Assembly (NCBI GenBank): GCA_902789505.1
Contig: CADAOO010000037.1
Span: 1-40,949, forward strand
Length of the DNA: 40,949 nt
From: an uncultured Methanobrevibacter sp.
Lineage (GTDB): Archaea; Methanobacteriota; Methanobacteria; Methanobacteriales; Methanobacteriaceae
Direction of reading: 5' to 3'
Position 1 is the stretch's first letter; each line of letters begins with the position of its first letter. Under the pieces are notes generated by a model. That model had not been told where the DNA came from, ran no database searches, and saw only the letters and a program-made list of their open reading frames with translations. This document shows positions 1 through 8,032 of the stretch, piece after piece. The position numbers were made by a program, and so were the translations under genes.

Positions 1-234
1 ATCTATTCTGTAAAGGCGGATTCTATTATAGGTCAGGATGGTGGTGTGGTTTCAGCTATTTTGGTATATCTGCTTGAAAATAATATTGTTGATCAGGTAT
101 CTGTTGTCGGTGAAGATAAAGATGCACCTTGGAGACCTCAATCAAAACTCACTTCTTCAGTTCAGGATGTAATCACTGCTGCAGGAACAAAATACAGTAC
201 CACACCAATAGGATTTAAGGCTTTAGACAACTAA
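1..234 (+). CDS. Coenzyme F420 hydrogenase/dehydrogenase beta-subunit type domain (3' end only)
   Basis: The frame is open from the first base, so the start lies outside the window. The visible 77 residues match the N-terminal domain of the FrhB/FdhB family (F420- and flavin-binding oxidoreductase subunits): a GQDGGVVSA segment, a helix ending in DQVSVVGEDKDAPWRPQ, and the AAGTKYSTTP block. In the family this is normally followed by a long C-terminal domain. Here a TAA stop comes about 10 residues after AAGTKYS, followed by a hairpin and T-tract. The product is therefore either a stand-alone N-terminal domain or a C-terminally truncated remnant. Family assignment rests on recalled motifs; the missing C-terminal domain is seen directly. 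Confidence 0.65.
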   Translation: MYSVKADSIIGQDGGVVSAILVYLLENNIVDQVSVVGEDKDAPWRPQSKLTSSVQDVITAAGTKYSTTPIGFKALDN

Positions 235-269
235 ATGTGTATTTTTACATATTTTTTCTTCTTTTTTTA
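235..269 (+). terminator. Stem-loop plus T-tract after the F420-beta-type gene
   Basis: ATGTGTA (235-241) pairs with TACATAT (246-252), with one G-U pair and a TTTT loop. It starts directly after the TAA stop and is followed by T-rich sequence. Consistent with a 3' end. Confidence 0.5.
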
Positions 270-341
270 TACATAATTATTAATTTTAATTTTTAGAAAC
301 AATTTAATATTATTAAGTTTAAAAAGTAATGTGGTGATACG

Positions 342-1370
342 ATGGAATTAATGAGAGAGCTTTCTTTAGCGCCAGGAGTATCTGGTAGCGAAGAAGAAAT
401 AGCTAAAATTATTACACGCGAATTAAAGGATGTAGCTGACACCATTGAAACTGACAGTATGGGAAACTTGATTGCTACTAAAAAAGGTGAGAAAAAAGCA
501 CCTAAAGTAATGCTAGCTGCCCATATGGATGAAATAGGTTTGATGGTAAGATATATTGATGATAACGGTTTTATTAAATTTTCCAACATAGGCGGAATCA
601 ACGACCAAATGTTAATGAATCAGACAGTAACCGTCCACTCATCCGTAGGCGAGGACGTTATTGGAGTAATCGGTTCCAAACCGCCTCATGTAACTAAACC
701 TGAAGAAAAAAACAAGGTTGTTAAAGCTGACGACATGTTTATAGATATTGGGGCAAAAGACAAGGAGGATGCGGAAAAAATGGTCCGCATTGGAGATAAG
801 ATGACCTTTAATGCTCTTTTTGCTGAATATCCGAATAATTTGATAATGGGTAAAGCTTTAGACAATCGTGTAGGTTGTTATGTGATGACAGAAGTTTTAA
901 AAAGAGTCAAAACCAGGGCTACTGTTTATGGTGTAGGTACAGTGCAGGAAGAAGTGGGCTTGAAAGGAGCTAAAACTTCTGCATTTAAATTAAACCCTGA
1001 TTTGGCAATTGCACTTGATGTAACATTATCCGGTGACCACCCTGGAATCAAACCTGAAGAGGCTCCTGTAGTTATGGGCAAAGGTCCGGCAGTTATTTTG
1101 GCCGATGCCAGCGGAAGAGGTATTTTAACCCAGCAATCCGTAAAGGACATGCTCATTAAAGTCGGTGATGAAAATGACATCGATTATCAATTGGAGGTCA
1201 GTGACGGCGGAACAACTGACGGTACAGCAATTCACCTGACCCGTGAAGGAATCCCGACCGGTGTTTTATCCGTTCCTACCCGTTATATACACACTCCGGT
1301 AAGTGTATGTAGTATGGATGATATTGAATCAACCATTCAATTAATCACCGAAGCTATAAATAACTTATAG
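342..1370 (+). CDS. M42 family metallopeptidase (deblocking/tetrahedral aminopeptidase type)
   Basis: A 342-residue protein of normal length for the M42 family (FrvX/TET aminopeptidases, dinuclear metal enzymes forming cytosolic dodecamers that trim peptides). Metal and catalytic motifs are in order: AAHMDEIG (His61, Asp63), ALDNRVG (Asp174), VQEEVG (Glu203/204), ALDVT (Asp226) and RYIHTP (His317). The start follows a GGTGAT ribosome-binding site. It is probably a single-gene unit ending in a strong terminator whose stem contains the stop codon. The family also contains proteins annotated as glucanases, but the full metal-ligand set supports a peptidase. The exact substrate cannot be read from sequence. 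Confidence 0.9.
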   Translation: MELMRELSLAPGVSGSEEEIAKIITRELKDVADTIETDSMGNLIATKKGEKKAPKVMLAAHMDEIGLMVRYIDDNGFIKFSNIGGINDQMLMNQTVTVHSSVGEDVIGVIGSKPPHVTKPEEKNKVVKADDMFIDIGAKDKEDAEKMVRIGDKMTFNALFAEYPNNLIMGKALDNRVGCYVMTEVLKRVKTRATVYGVGTVQEEVGLKGAKTSAFKLNPDLAIALDVTLSGDHPGIKPEEAPVVMGKGPAVILADASGRGILTQQSVKDMLIKVGDENDIDYQLEVSDGGTTDGTAIHLTREGIPTGVLSVPTRYIHTPVSVCSMDDIESTIQLITEAINNL

Positions 1371-1394
1371 CTTCATATCTTTTTCTTTTTTTAA
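1350..1394 (+). terminator. Strong terminator overlapping the peptidase stop codon
   Basis: GAAGCTATAA (1350-1359) pairs perfectly with TTATAGCTTC (1365-1374) around an ATAAC loop, followed by T-rich DNA. The TAG stop (1368-1370) lies inside the right arm. Confidence 0.8.
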
Positions 1395-1448
1395 AACTAA
1401 TACTTTTTATATCATAACGATTAAAAGTTAATAAAAGGTGTTATCTAT

Positions 1449-2303
1449 ATGAGTAATGATACTATCAGGATAATGATTATCAGTACTATTCCGGATATGA
1501 TTGCTGAACATCATTATTTCATTAAACATGTTTTTCCAGATTTAAAGGAAATCTGTAAAGATTATGATGTTAATTTGGAGTATGTTGACTTGATATTTTC
1601 AATGTCCAAAGTTGAATTAAGCCAATGCAGGTCAATTCGCAAATATTTTGAATCAATAGATATGAACAGGACATTTTTCTTCTGTTTTAGAGGGCAAAAG
1701 TTAGGATGCGCTCCAACTTATAGGGATGTTGATAAATTGACTTTGGACAAGTATCCCGAACTTGTTGATTATATAGGGGACATCTCATTTACTGAACTGA
1801 TGATAATGCATGCATTAAATCCATTTGAAAAACATGGCGAGTGCGGATATGAGTGCCTGCCTCCTGTTAAGCATTCAATGTTCTATTTCAGGGATGAAAA
1901 ATTCTTGAATAATTTAACTGATTCTCAAAAAGAACTTTACATTTCCAATGGTGATGATGAGGACGTATTTGTCAGAGACCTGAAGCTTGCCATGGCTAAA
2001 GACTTCGTTTTCAGTAACAAGTTGGAATTTGATCAAAAAGAGGACAATACCCATATCAATATTAGGAAATATGAGGGCATTTGGGATGAAAGTTTAAATC
2101 TGAAGGATTTCCTCTGTCAATATGTCCATGAATATGCAGAATTAAATGACGTATCATATGATGACTTAATGGATTTGGTATCAGAATTGAATCTTTATGA
2201 TCCTCAAGGCTCTTTTGCGGATTTCAAATGTGAAAATAAGGATTTAAAAGATATAATCATTGAAGACTTTGTAAATGAATTAAAATTGGAATTATCAAAA
2301 TAA
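1449..2303 (+). CDS. Stand-alone DUF4062-like domain protein (TEP1/NACHT-partner type)
   Basis: A 284-residue cytoplasmic protein with no signal or membrane segment. Residues ~5-100 follow the pattern of the DUF4062 domain that precedes NACHT or WD40/TPR modules in STAND-type proteins: a first strand ending in ISTIPDMIAE, then HVFPDLKEIC, a Cys/Arg-rich helix, and FFFCFRGQKLGCAP where relatives have a GERYGW-like motif. Further on, SFTELMIMHALNP and HSMFYFRDEKFLNNL match the 'TE.EI..AL' and 'AFFYFRD..YL' elements of the same family. No Walker A, NACHT, WD40 or TPR follows; the remaining ~100 residues are acidic and unrecognised. The start has an AAAGGTG site 6 nt upstream. Domain call is from remembered family patterns; function unknown. 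Confidence 0.55.
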   Translation: MSNDTIRIMIISTIPDMIAEHHYFIKHVFPDLKEICKDYDVNLEYVDLIFSMSKVELSQCRSIRKYFESIDMNRTFFFCFRGQKLGCAPTYRDVDKLTLDKYPELVDYIGDISFTELMIMHALNPFEKHGECGYECLPPVKHSMFYFRDEKFLNNLTDSQKELYISNGDDEDVFVRDLKLAMAKDFVFSNKLEFDQKEDNTHINIRKYEGIWDESLNLKDFLCQYVHEYAELNDVSYDDLMDLVSELNLYDPQGSFADFKCENKDLKDIIIEDFVNELKLELSK

Positions 2304-2311
2304 GAATAGGA

Positions 2312-2333
2312 GGTAGGTTTACTTGAACCTATC
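2312..2333. terminator. Hairpin between convergent genes
   Basis: GGTAGGTT (2312-2319) pairs with AACCTATC (2326-2333), with one G-U pair and a 6-nt loop. It lies between the DUF4062-like gene and trmO, and the trmO stop falls at the stem/loop boundary. Could serve both directions. Confidence 0.45.
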
Positions 2334-2804
2334 ATCTGATTTTTGTGTTTTGGCTTTTTTGTGATTGGTTTCAAACCATCCTATTTTTAGTTCGTCAATT
2401 GTATCTTCATATAGCTGGGGCACGTAAGGTTTTATATCCAGAAGTGGTGTTCCGTCCAAAACGTCAATATTTTCAACGAATACTTTATTTCCTTCAACTT
2501 CATTGACTTTAACGACACTCATTCCAATGCGATTTGGTCTTTTTGGAGATCTTGTCGCAAATACTCCGTGGGTGTCATTGTCCATAAAGGGCTTTACTTC
2601 GAGCATATAACCTTCAACTTTGTGAAGAAGATATATGATGTGGATATGTGAGAAGTCTTCAAGGTCTTTTAATCCATTGGAGTATTTCTCCTTAATTTCT
2701 ATTGTTCCAGGTATTCCCTTCGCGCCTGTTGGTTGAATTGGCATTCCTTCAATTTCTTTAAATTCGGTATGGATGGTTCCGATTGATTCCATTTCGATTT
2801 TCAT
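2319..2804 (-). CDS. trmO: tRNA t6A37 N6-methyltransferase TrmO (TsaA/UPF0066 family)
   Basis: 161 residues, the usual length for the single-domain TsaA/TrmO family. It uses S-adenosylmethionine to methylate threonylcarbamoyladenosine at tRNA position 37. The conserved core is visible: IGTIHTEF at the N-terminus, a GxIEI strand, DFSHIHIIYLLH, and GVFATRSPKRPNRIGMS, the family signature. The C-terminal DIKPYVPQ is also typical. Start at MKIEMESIG is near the expected N-terminus. It converges on the DUF4062-like gene; no operon partner is evident. Activity on tRNA is family knowledge, not shown by the window. Confidence 0.9.
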   Translation of the reverse strand: MKIEMESIGTIHTEFKEIEGMPIQPTGAKGIPGTIEIKEKYSNGLKDLEDFSHIHIIYLLHKVEGYMLEVKPFMDNDTHGVFATRSPKRPNRIGMSVVKVNEVEGNKVFVENIDVLDGTPLLDIKPYVPQLYEDTIDELKIGWFETNHKKAKTQKSDDRFK

Positions 2805-2989
2805 AATTAGTTATTTGTTTTAATTTTTAATAAAATTTTCTCGAATTGAAAATGGGTCACTTCGGTAAAATCACAATGAGAAATATTTTTTTTAATTTAG
2901 TGAGGTATCAATAAAAAAGTAAGTCAGTGAGATGTGAACGATGTATCAATCCGCTGTCTTCATAATCTGAAAATAAGTGGAAAGTAGGA

Positions 2990-3124
2990 TTAAAATCCTG
3001 CTATTCCTAATAAAATGAATATTAAAAATACAACTAAAGCTGCCTTTAAAAGTGTTTTTAAATTTTTTAAAACTGCATAAATAATTATAAATAATATGAT
3101 TAATCTGATAATGTCCATTATCAT
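2990..3124 (-). CDS. 44-aa hydrophobic miniprotein immediately downstream of moaE
   Basis: Reading the minus strand just past moaE gives MIMDIIRLIILFIIYAV, then a short basic stretch (KNLKTLLK), then a second hydrophobic run to LLGIAGF and TAA. An AGGAGGT ribosome-binding site sits 7 nt before the ATG; it overlaps the last codons and stop of moaE, so translation is probably coupled. The composition suggests two membrane segments with a positive loop. No homologue is recognised. The strong, well-placed ribosome-binding site and coding-like hydrophobicity support a real small protein; a longer overlapping minus-strand frame here is considered a shadow. Confidence 0.55.
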   Translation of the reverse strand: MIMDIIRLIILFIIIYAVLKNLKTLLKAALVVFLIFILLGIAGF

Positions 3125-3126
3125 GA

Positions 3127-3564
3127 TTAACCTCCTGCGAGAATGGTTTTTGTACCCTCCTCGGAGATTTCTTCTTTTTTGAATTCCACTTCATATTTTA
3201 CAGTTTCAATAACTTCTTTTAGTGCATCAAGAGTTTCTTTCCTATGTGCACCTAAAACTGCAACCAGAAATAGCAAGTCTCCTGTGTAGAATTCCCCTAT
3301 GTAGTGAACAACGGATATTTCATGAACATTGTATTTAATTTTTGCATTTTCAACTATTTTTTCAATTTCTGATTGGGTTTTTTCTTTATCAGGAGTAGTT
3401 AAAATGAGCTTTTTTAAGTTCATGTTCTCTTCTTTTCCACGAACTATTCCTTCAAAAGTAAAGATAGCTCCGGAATAATCAATTTTATTGCTTTTTTTTA
3501 ATTCAGCTATTAAATCAGCGGTTATTACTTTGTCTTCTTTTGATTCGATAATACGTACAACCAT
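3127..3564 (-). CDS. moaE: Molybdopterin synthase catalytic subunit MoaE
   Basis: 145 residues, normal for MoaE, the large subunit that transfers sulfur from MoaD to precursor Z in molybdopterin synthesis. Recognisable elements are GAIFTFEGIVRG, VHEISVVHYIGEFYTGDLLFLVAV, GAHRKETLDALK (active-site His/Arg region) and the C-terminal VEFKKEE, where most homologues have a WKKE-like motif. No moaD or other moa gene is adjacent. A MobA-like transferase lies about 32 kb away, but no functional link can be claimed. Methanogens use the cofactor in formylmethanofuran and formate dehydrogenases. The gene is followed directly by the 44-aa miniprotein. Confidence 0.9.
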   Translation of the reverse strand: MVVRIIESKEDKVITADLIAELKKSNKIDYSGAIFTFEGIVRGKEENMNLKKLILTTPDKEKTQSEIEKIVENAKIKYNVHEISVVHYIGEFYTGDLLFLVAVLGAHRKETLDALKEVIETVKYEVEFKKEEISEEGTKTILAGG

Positions 3565-3613
3565 GTTATCTCTCCTTTTTTTAAATTTATTTTAATACTA
3601 TAAATAACTATTG

Positions 3614-4549
<936 letters not shown>

Positions 4550-5200
4550 ATGGAAAATAAAAATTTAATCATAATTGCTGTGGCAATTGTACTGATTGTT
4601 GTAGTTGTTGGTGTAGTTTTAACCACAGGCGTGTTGAATAAGGCTGATGACAGAACCACCACTTCATTCAGCAATTCATTTATGGAAGGTGCTTTTACAG
4701 GAGACGTTAAGCTGGTAAAAAATGCTTCCGATTATATGCAGTCCTATGAAGATAGCCAGCATTCAATAACATATAATATTTCAACTGTGGATAATTCAAC
4801 TGCCCTGATGGACATCTATTATGTACAGGGAGTTACAAATCCTGAACATCGTTCATTCAATGGAAATGACTGGAATATCTATTTCTCACAGGCCATTCAG
4901 GGAAATGATACAAACAACAAACTGAATATAATCATCTGCCAGTCCCAGGGTGAAAAACAGGGTTATCTGATTTATATGATCATTGATTCAAAAACTGATT
5001 TGAACGTATCTTCAAATGTATTTGGAGAACCGTATAAAAGTTATGTGGAGCCTTTGCTTAAAAGCATAACCCTAAAAGAAAGCAGCAATGTTCCTGCCAT
5101 CAATGATCAGTTCGGACTATCAGAATCTGATTTTGCAAAACAGATGGATCTTGTCCATCAGTACAAGTCAGGTAACACTTCCGTACTTCAGGGGTCATGA
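4550..5200 (+). CDS. Membrane-anchored extracytoplasmic protein of unknown function
   Basis: 216 residues. An N-terminal hydrophobic segment (residues ~5-27, valine/isoleucine rich) follows MENKN and would anchor the protein with its C-terminal domain outside. No lipobox cysteine is seen. The exported part has several N-x-S/T sites and predicted beta strands with no recognised motif. It resembles the many short 'NK-TM-exposed domain' proteins of gut methanogens in layout only. It is followed 3 nt later by tsr3, suggesting translational coupling even though tsr3 acts on ribosomes in the cytoplasm. Confidence 0.6.
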   Translation: MENKNLIIIAVAIVLIVVVVGVVLTTGVLNKADDRTTTSFSNSFMEGAFTGDVKLVKNASDYMQSYEDSQHSITYNISTVDNSTALMDIYYVQGVTNPEHRSFNGNDWNIYFSQAIQGNDTNNKLNIIICQSQGEKQGYLIYMIIDSKTDLNVSSNVFGEPYKSYVEPLLKSITLKESSNVPAINDQFGLSESDFAKQMDLVHQYKSGNTSVLQGS

Positions 5201-5203
5201 TGA

Positions 5204-5716
5204 ATGAAGATTACAGTTTTTCATGCAGATGAATGCGATAGAAAAAAATGCACTTCCATTAAGATGGAAAAACTGGGCAAGTGTAAACTGGTCTATAACA
5301 TCAATAAAATACCCAGCGGCGCTATCGTCTTGAATCCATATGCAGAAAAAGCTGTTTCATTTGAAGATTACAGATTTGTTCAAAGAAGGGGAATTGTAGG
5401 TCTGGACTGTTCCTGGAATGAGGTTTCAAAGTCCAAAAAATTCTTTTCCCTTTCAAAATATCACAGGTCACTTCCATTTTTGATTGCTACAAATCCGGTC
5501 AATTATGGAAAACCCTGCATATTGTCAACAGTTGAGGCAATCTCCGCTACATTGTACATTACCCGTTTTAAAGATGAGGCTCGCGAGCTTATGGAAGGTT
5601 TTAAATGGGGCCATACCTTTTTGGAACTGAATCACGATCTGCTTGAAGCTTACAGTGAAGCGGATACCAGTGCTGAAGTTGTCAAAGTCCAAAATGAATT
5701 CCTTGAGTCAGATTAA
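5204..5716 (+). CDS. tsr3: 16S rRNA aminocarboxypropyltransferase (Tsr3/DUF367)
   Basis: 170 residues, the usual archaeal length. Tsr3 moves the 3-amino-3-carboxypropyl group of S-adenosylmethionine to a small-subunit rRNA pseudouridine. The conserved parts are DECDRKKCTS, VLNPYAEKA, the central GLDCSWNEV, YHRSLPFLIATNPVNYGKP, LSTVEAISATLYI and FKWGHTFLELN near the C-terminus. The start overlaps the end of the membrane-protein gene region (ATGATGA context), so expression is probably joint. The next gene encodes ribosomal protein L40e, a plausible ribosome-biogenesis neighbour, although a separate promoter exists for it. Confidence 0.92.
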   Translation: MKITVFHADECDRKKCTSIKMEKLGKCKLVYNINKIPSGAIVLNPYAEKAVSFEDYRFVQRRGIVGLDCSWNEVSKSKKFFSLSKYHRSLPFLIATNPVNYGKPCILSTVEAISATLYITRFKDEARELMEGFKWGHTFLELNHDLLEAYSEADTSAEVVKVQNEFLESD

Positions 5717-5765
5717 TATTAATTTAATTTTTCTTTCATAATTTTTTGGTTTAAGGGGTTTTTAA

Positions 5766-5783
5766 CTAAAACTTTAAATACTA
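5766..5783 (+). promoter_or_regulatory. BRE/TATA-type promoter of the L40e gene
   Basis: Purine/A-rich sequence followed by an ACTTTAAATACT TATA-like box, which would place transcription start near 5800-5810. This leaves a leader of about 90 nt before the ribosome-binding site. Confidence 0.45.
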
Positions 5784-5807
5784 TTAGTGTAATATAATTT
5801 ATTAATA

Positions 5808-5845
5808 GTTATGAAAAGTGAAATTTTCTCATTTTATTTCATAAC
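5808..5845 (+). promoter_or_regulatory. Leader hairpin upstream of L40e
   Basis: GTTATGAAA (5808-5816) pairs perfectly with TTTCATAAC (5837-5845), with partial pairing inside. It lies between the likely promoter and the AGGAGG site (5883-5888). Could be a leader structure or an operator. Confidence 0.35.
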
Positions 5846-5895
5846 ATGTTATTTTAATTAATTTACAGTTTTCATGATTATAGGAGGAGTTATTA

Positions 5896-6042
5896 ATGGC
5901 AAGATTCGAAGAAGCAGAAAACAGAATGTTCAATGTAAAAATCTGCTTAAAATGTAATGCTCGTAACCCTGCTGCTGCAACAACTTGCAGAAAATGCGGT
6001 TACAAAGGTTTAAGATTCAAAGCTAAAGAACCAAGAGGATAG
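5896..6042 (+). CDS. rpl40e: Large ribosomal subunit protein eL40
   Basis: A 48-residue zinc-ribbon ribosomal protein starting [13 protein letters not shown]. Two CxxC pairs bind zinc: Cys17/Cys20 (CLKC) and Cys31/Cys34 (CRKC), followed by the basic [14 protein letters not shown] tail typical of archaeal L40e. The AGGAGG ribosome-binding site 7-8 nt before the ATG is one of the strongest in the window, as expected for a highly expressed gene. Both length and sequence match the archaeal family closely. Confidence 0.95.
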   Translation: MARFEEAENRMFNVKICLKCNARNPAAATTCRKCGYKGLRFKAKEPRG

Positions 6043-6063
6043 ATTTATTCTCTTTACTTTTTT
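6033..6063 (+). terminator. Terminator overlapping the L40e stop codon
   Basis: AAGAGGATA (6033-6041) pairs with TATTCTCTT (6046-6054) with one G-U pair, followed by a T7 run. The TAG stop (6040-6042) straddles stem and loop. Confidence 0.65.
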
Positions 6064-6145
6064 TATTATTTTTTTATTTCATATTTTTTAAAAAAACAAT
6101 TAATTTAATATATTATTTTTTATAAAACTTATTTTAGGTATTCTT

Positions 6146-6898
6146 ATGAAGGACGTTGAAAATTATATTAGAGATATTTTAAAAACTAGAAAATTGCATT
6201 TCACTTTAATTGATCCTGATGAACAAACACCTGAAGAGGCTTTGGAAATAGCTACCGCAGCTATTGAAGGGGGAACTGACGGAATCATGATTGGAGGATC
6301 CACTGTAGATGGTGATGATGTAGATAACACTTGTAAAATCTTATCTGAAAACATTGCTGTTCCGATTATTATTTTTCCGGGAAATACAAGTTGTGTAAGT
6401 AAATATGCCGATGCAATCTTTTATATGAGTTTCATCAATTCAAGAAATTCCTATTGGATTAATGGTGCTCAGGCACTGGCTGCACCTGCTGTAAAAGCAT
6501 CCGGAATGGAAATTTTGCCTATGCATTACATGGTTGTCGAACCTGGCGGAACTGTAGGATGGGTTGGGGATGCCAATTTGGTGCCTAGAAACAAACCTAA
6601 GATACCTGCAATTTATGCAATGTCTGCAGAGCTATTCGGAATCAAATTTTTCTATCTTGAAGCAGGTTCCGGTGCGAAGGAGCCAATTCCTCCTGAAATG
6701 GTAGCATATTCCAAAAAAGCAGCTCCAAAAAACATACTTGTTGTTGGAGGAGGAATACGTGACGGCAAAGCAGCATACATGGCTGCAAAAGCCGGAGGGG
6801 ACATTATCGTAACCGGTACTGTTGTGGAAGAAGTTGATAATGTTCAAGCCAAAATTCAAGAATTAACCGGAGCCATTAAAAAGGCTTCACTAGAGTAG
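6146..6898 (+). CDS. Geranylgeranylglyceryl phosphate synthase
   Basis: 250 residues, normal for GGGP synthase, a TIM-barrel prenyltransferase joining geranylgeranyl diphosphate to sn-glycerol 1-phosphate: the first ether bond of archaeal lipids. Signature segments are HFTLIDPDE (Mg/phosphate side), DGIMIGGSTVDG, VPIIIFPGNTSCVSKYADAIFYMSFINSRN, FFYLEAGSGA, and the phosphate-binding NILVVGGGIRDG and GGDIIVTGTVVEE loops. The start has an AGGT element about 7 nt upstream. No frameshift or missing motif. The stop lies inside a terminator hairpin, so it is probably monocistronic. Confidence 0.95.
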   Translation: MKDVENYIRDILKTRKLHFTLIDPDEQTPEEALEIATAAIEGGTDGIMIGGSTVDGDDVDNTCKILSENIAVPIIIFPGNTSCVSKYADAIFYMSFINSRNSYWINGAQALAAPAVKASGMEILPMHYMVVEPGGTVGWVGDANLVPRNKPKIPAIYAMSAELFGIKFFYLEAGSGAKEPIPPEMVAYSKKAAPKNILVVGGGIRDGKAAYMAAKAGGDIIVTGTVVEEVDNVQAKIQELTGAIKKASLE

Positions 6899-6925
6899 TT
6901 TTCAACTGCTCTCACCATATTTTTT
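6892..6925 (+). terminator. Terminator overlapping the GGGP synthase stop codon
   Basis: AGAGTAG (6892-6898) pairs with CTGCTCT (6906-6912) with one G-U pair, followed by a T7 run. The TAG stop is the end of the left arm. Confidence 0.65.
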
Positions 6926-6952
6926 TATATATAAATTAACATAGGAAGTATT

Positions 6953-8020
6953 ATGTTAAATTCACTTTATGAAAAAGCCATCGCTAAGAGAGGATTTATC
7001 CAGGATATAGAATCAGATAATAATTTGGAAGCTCAACTTGAAGCAAACTGGTTTTCTAGAGAATTCAAGGAAAGTTCTGATGATTTTTCAATTGCAGCAG
7101 GGGACGGAAGCTTCAACAAAAAGAAATTTTTAAAAAGCAATTTCTGTGCTGTCGGCGCTGAATCCATCATTTACGACGGTGAAATAAAAAAGATTGATGA
7201 TGCGGATATAATTGAAGTGAGCCATATTTCATTTTTGGATGAGCTTTTAAGCAATTATATGTCCATATTGGAACTTAAATGTGCACTCAGAGCTATTAAA
7301 GAATATGATGTGGATTATTATCTGTTTGACGGGTCTATTTTGGGAGATTTGGAAAACGCCTATCCGAGAGGTGCTGAACTTCCATCTAAAATTAGGGACA
7401 ATCTTGACGATGCCCTTCTGAATGAATTTAAAAGAAGGTTAGAGATTACTCCTTACGGATTTGTATTTCCGCAAATAAAAGACAAGGTCCTGGTGGATGT
7501 GAGTGTCAATGAAGATTTTATAGATAAAGAAGATTTTGATTTGCATTTGGCTTCTGTAGAAAAGATTATTTTATTAAAGGAGCTTTTGGAAAATAAAAAG
7601 AAGATAATCTCAATATCAAAGACATCTTCAGACAATGATCTGTTTAAATGGAATATTCCCGACATTTCAATCCTGGACAGGCTGACCGATAAAAAACAGG
7701 GCATCTCCAAGATTGATTATCGGCGAGTCTATAAAAATGCGGCTTTTCCATATTTCAATGATTTTTTCAAGCAGCTGCAGTTCACCGTATTTTATGTGAG
7801 GTTGCAGGATAATAAAAATGTTTTAAAAGTGGAATTGCCCTATAAGGCATCCATCGGAGATGTGATTAGGATTTTAGAAAAGATTAATGTATTGTCAGTT
7901 CAGGGTTATCCGTATTTACTCAATAAAGCACACAACGACGTTGTCATTACTGACAGGAACATTAAGGAATTATTGAAGATAGCTAAAGTTTATGAAACAA
8001 CAAACAGGGAAATGTTATAG
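6953..8020 (+). CDS. nurA: NurA 5'-3' nuclease
   Basis: 355 residues. NurA is the RNase H-like nuclease that works with the HerA translocase in archaeal DNA-end resection. Both conserved acidic strands are present: IAAGDGSFN (Asp51) and DYYLFDGSILGD (Asp126). The C-terminal part has the expected aromatic/basic FKQLQFTVFYVRLQ strand and the GYPYLLNKAHNDVVIT block that closes NurA domains. The start follows an AGGAAG site. herA starts 12 nt downstream, a standard nurA-herA operon. The resection partners mre11 and rad50 lie about 20 kb away rather than in this operon. Confidence 0.9.
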   Translation: MLNSLYEKAIAKRGFIQDIESDNNLEAQLEANWFSREFKESSDDFSIAAGDGSFNKKKFLKSNFCAVGAESIIYDGEIKKIDDADIIEVSHISFLDELLSNYMSILELKCALRAIKEYDVDYYLFDGSILGDLENAYPRGAELPSKIRDNLDDALLNEFKRRLEITPYGFVFPQIKDKVLVDVSVNEDFIDKEDFDLHLASVEKIILLKELLENKKKIISISKTSSDNDLFKWNIPDISILDRLTDKKQGISKIDYRRVYKNAAFPYFNDFFKQLQFTVFYVRLQDNKNVLKVELPYKASIGDVIRILEKINVLSVQGYPYLLNKAHNDVVITDRNIKELLKIAKVYETTNREML

Positions 8021-8032
8021 TGAGGTCTTAAG

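Noticed and set aside
2946-3194. Minus-strand 82-codon frame overlapping the 3' end of moaE
   Set aside because: Its sequence is low-complexity and out of frame with moaE; the 44-residue frame with a strong ribosome-binding site is the better reading.
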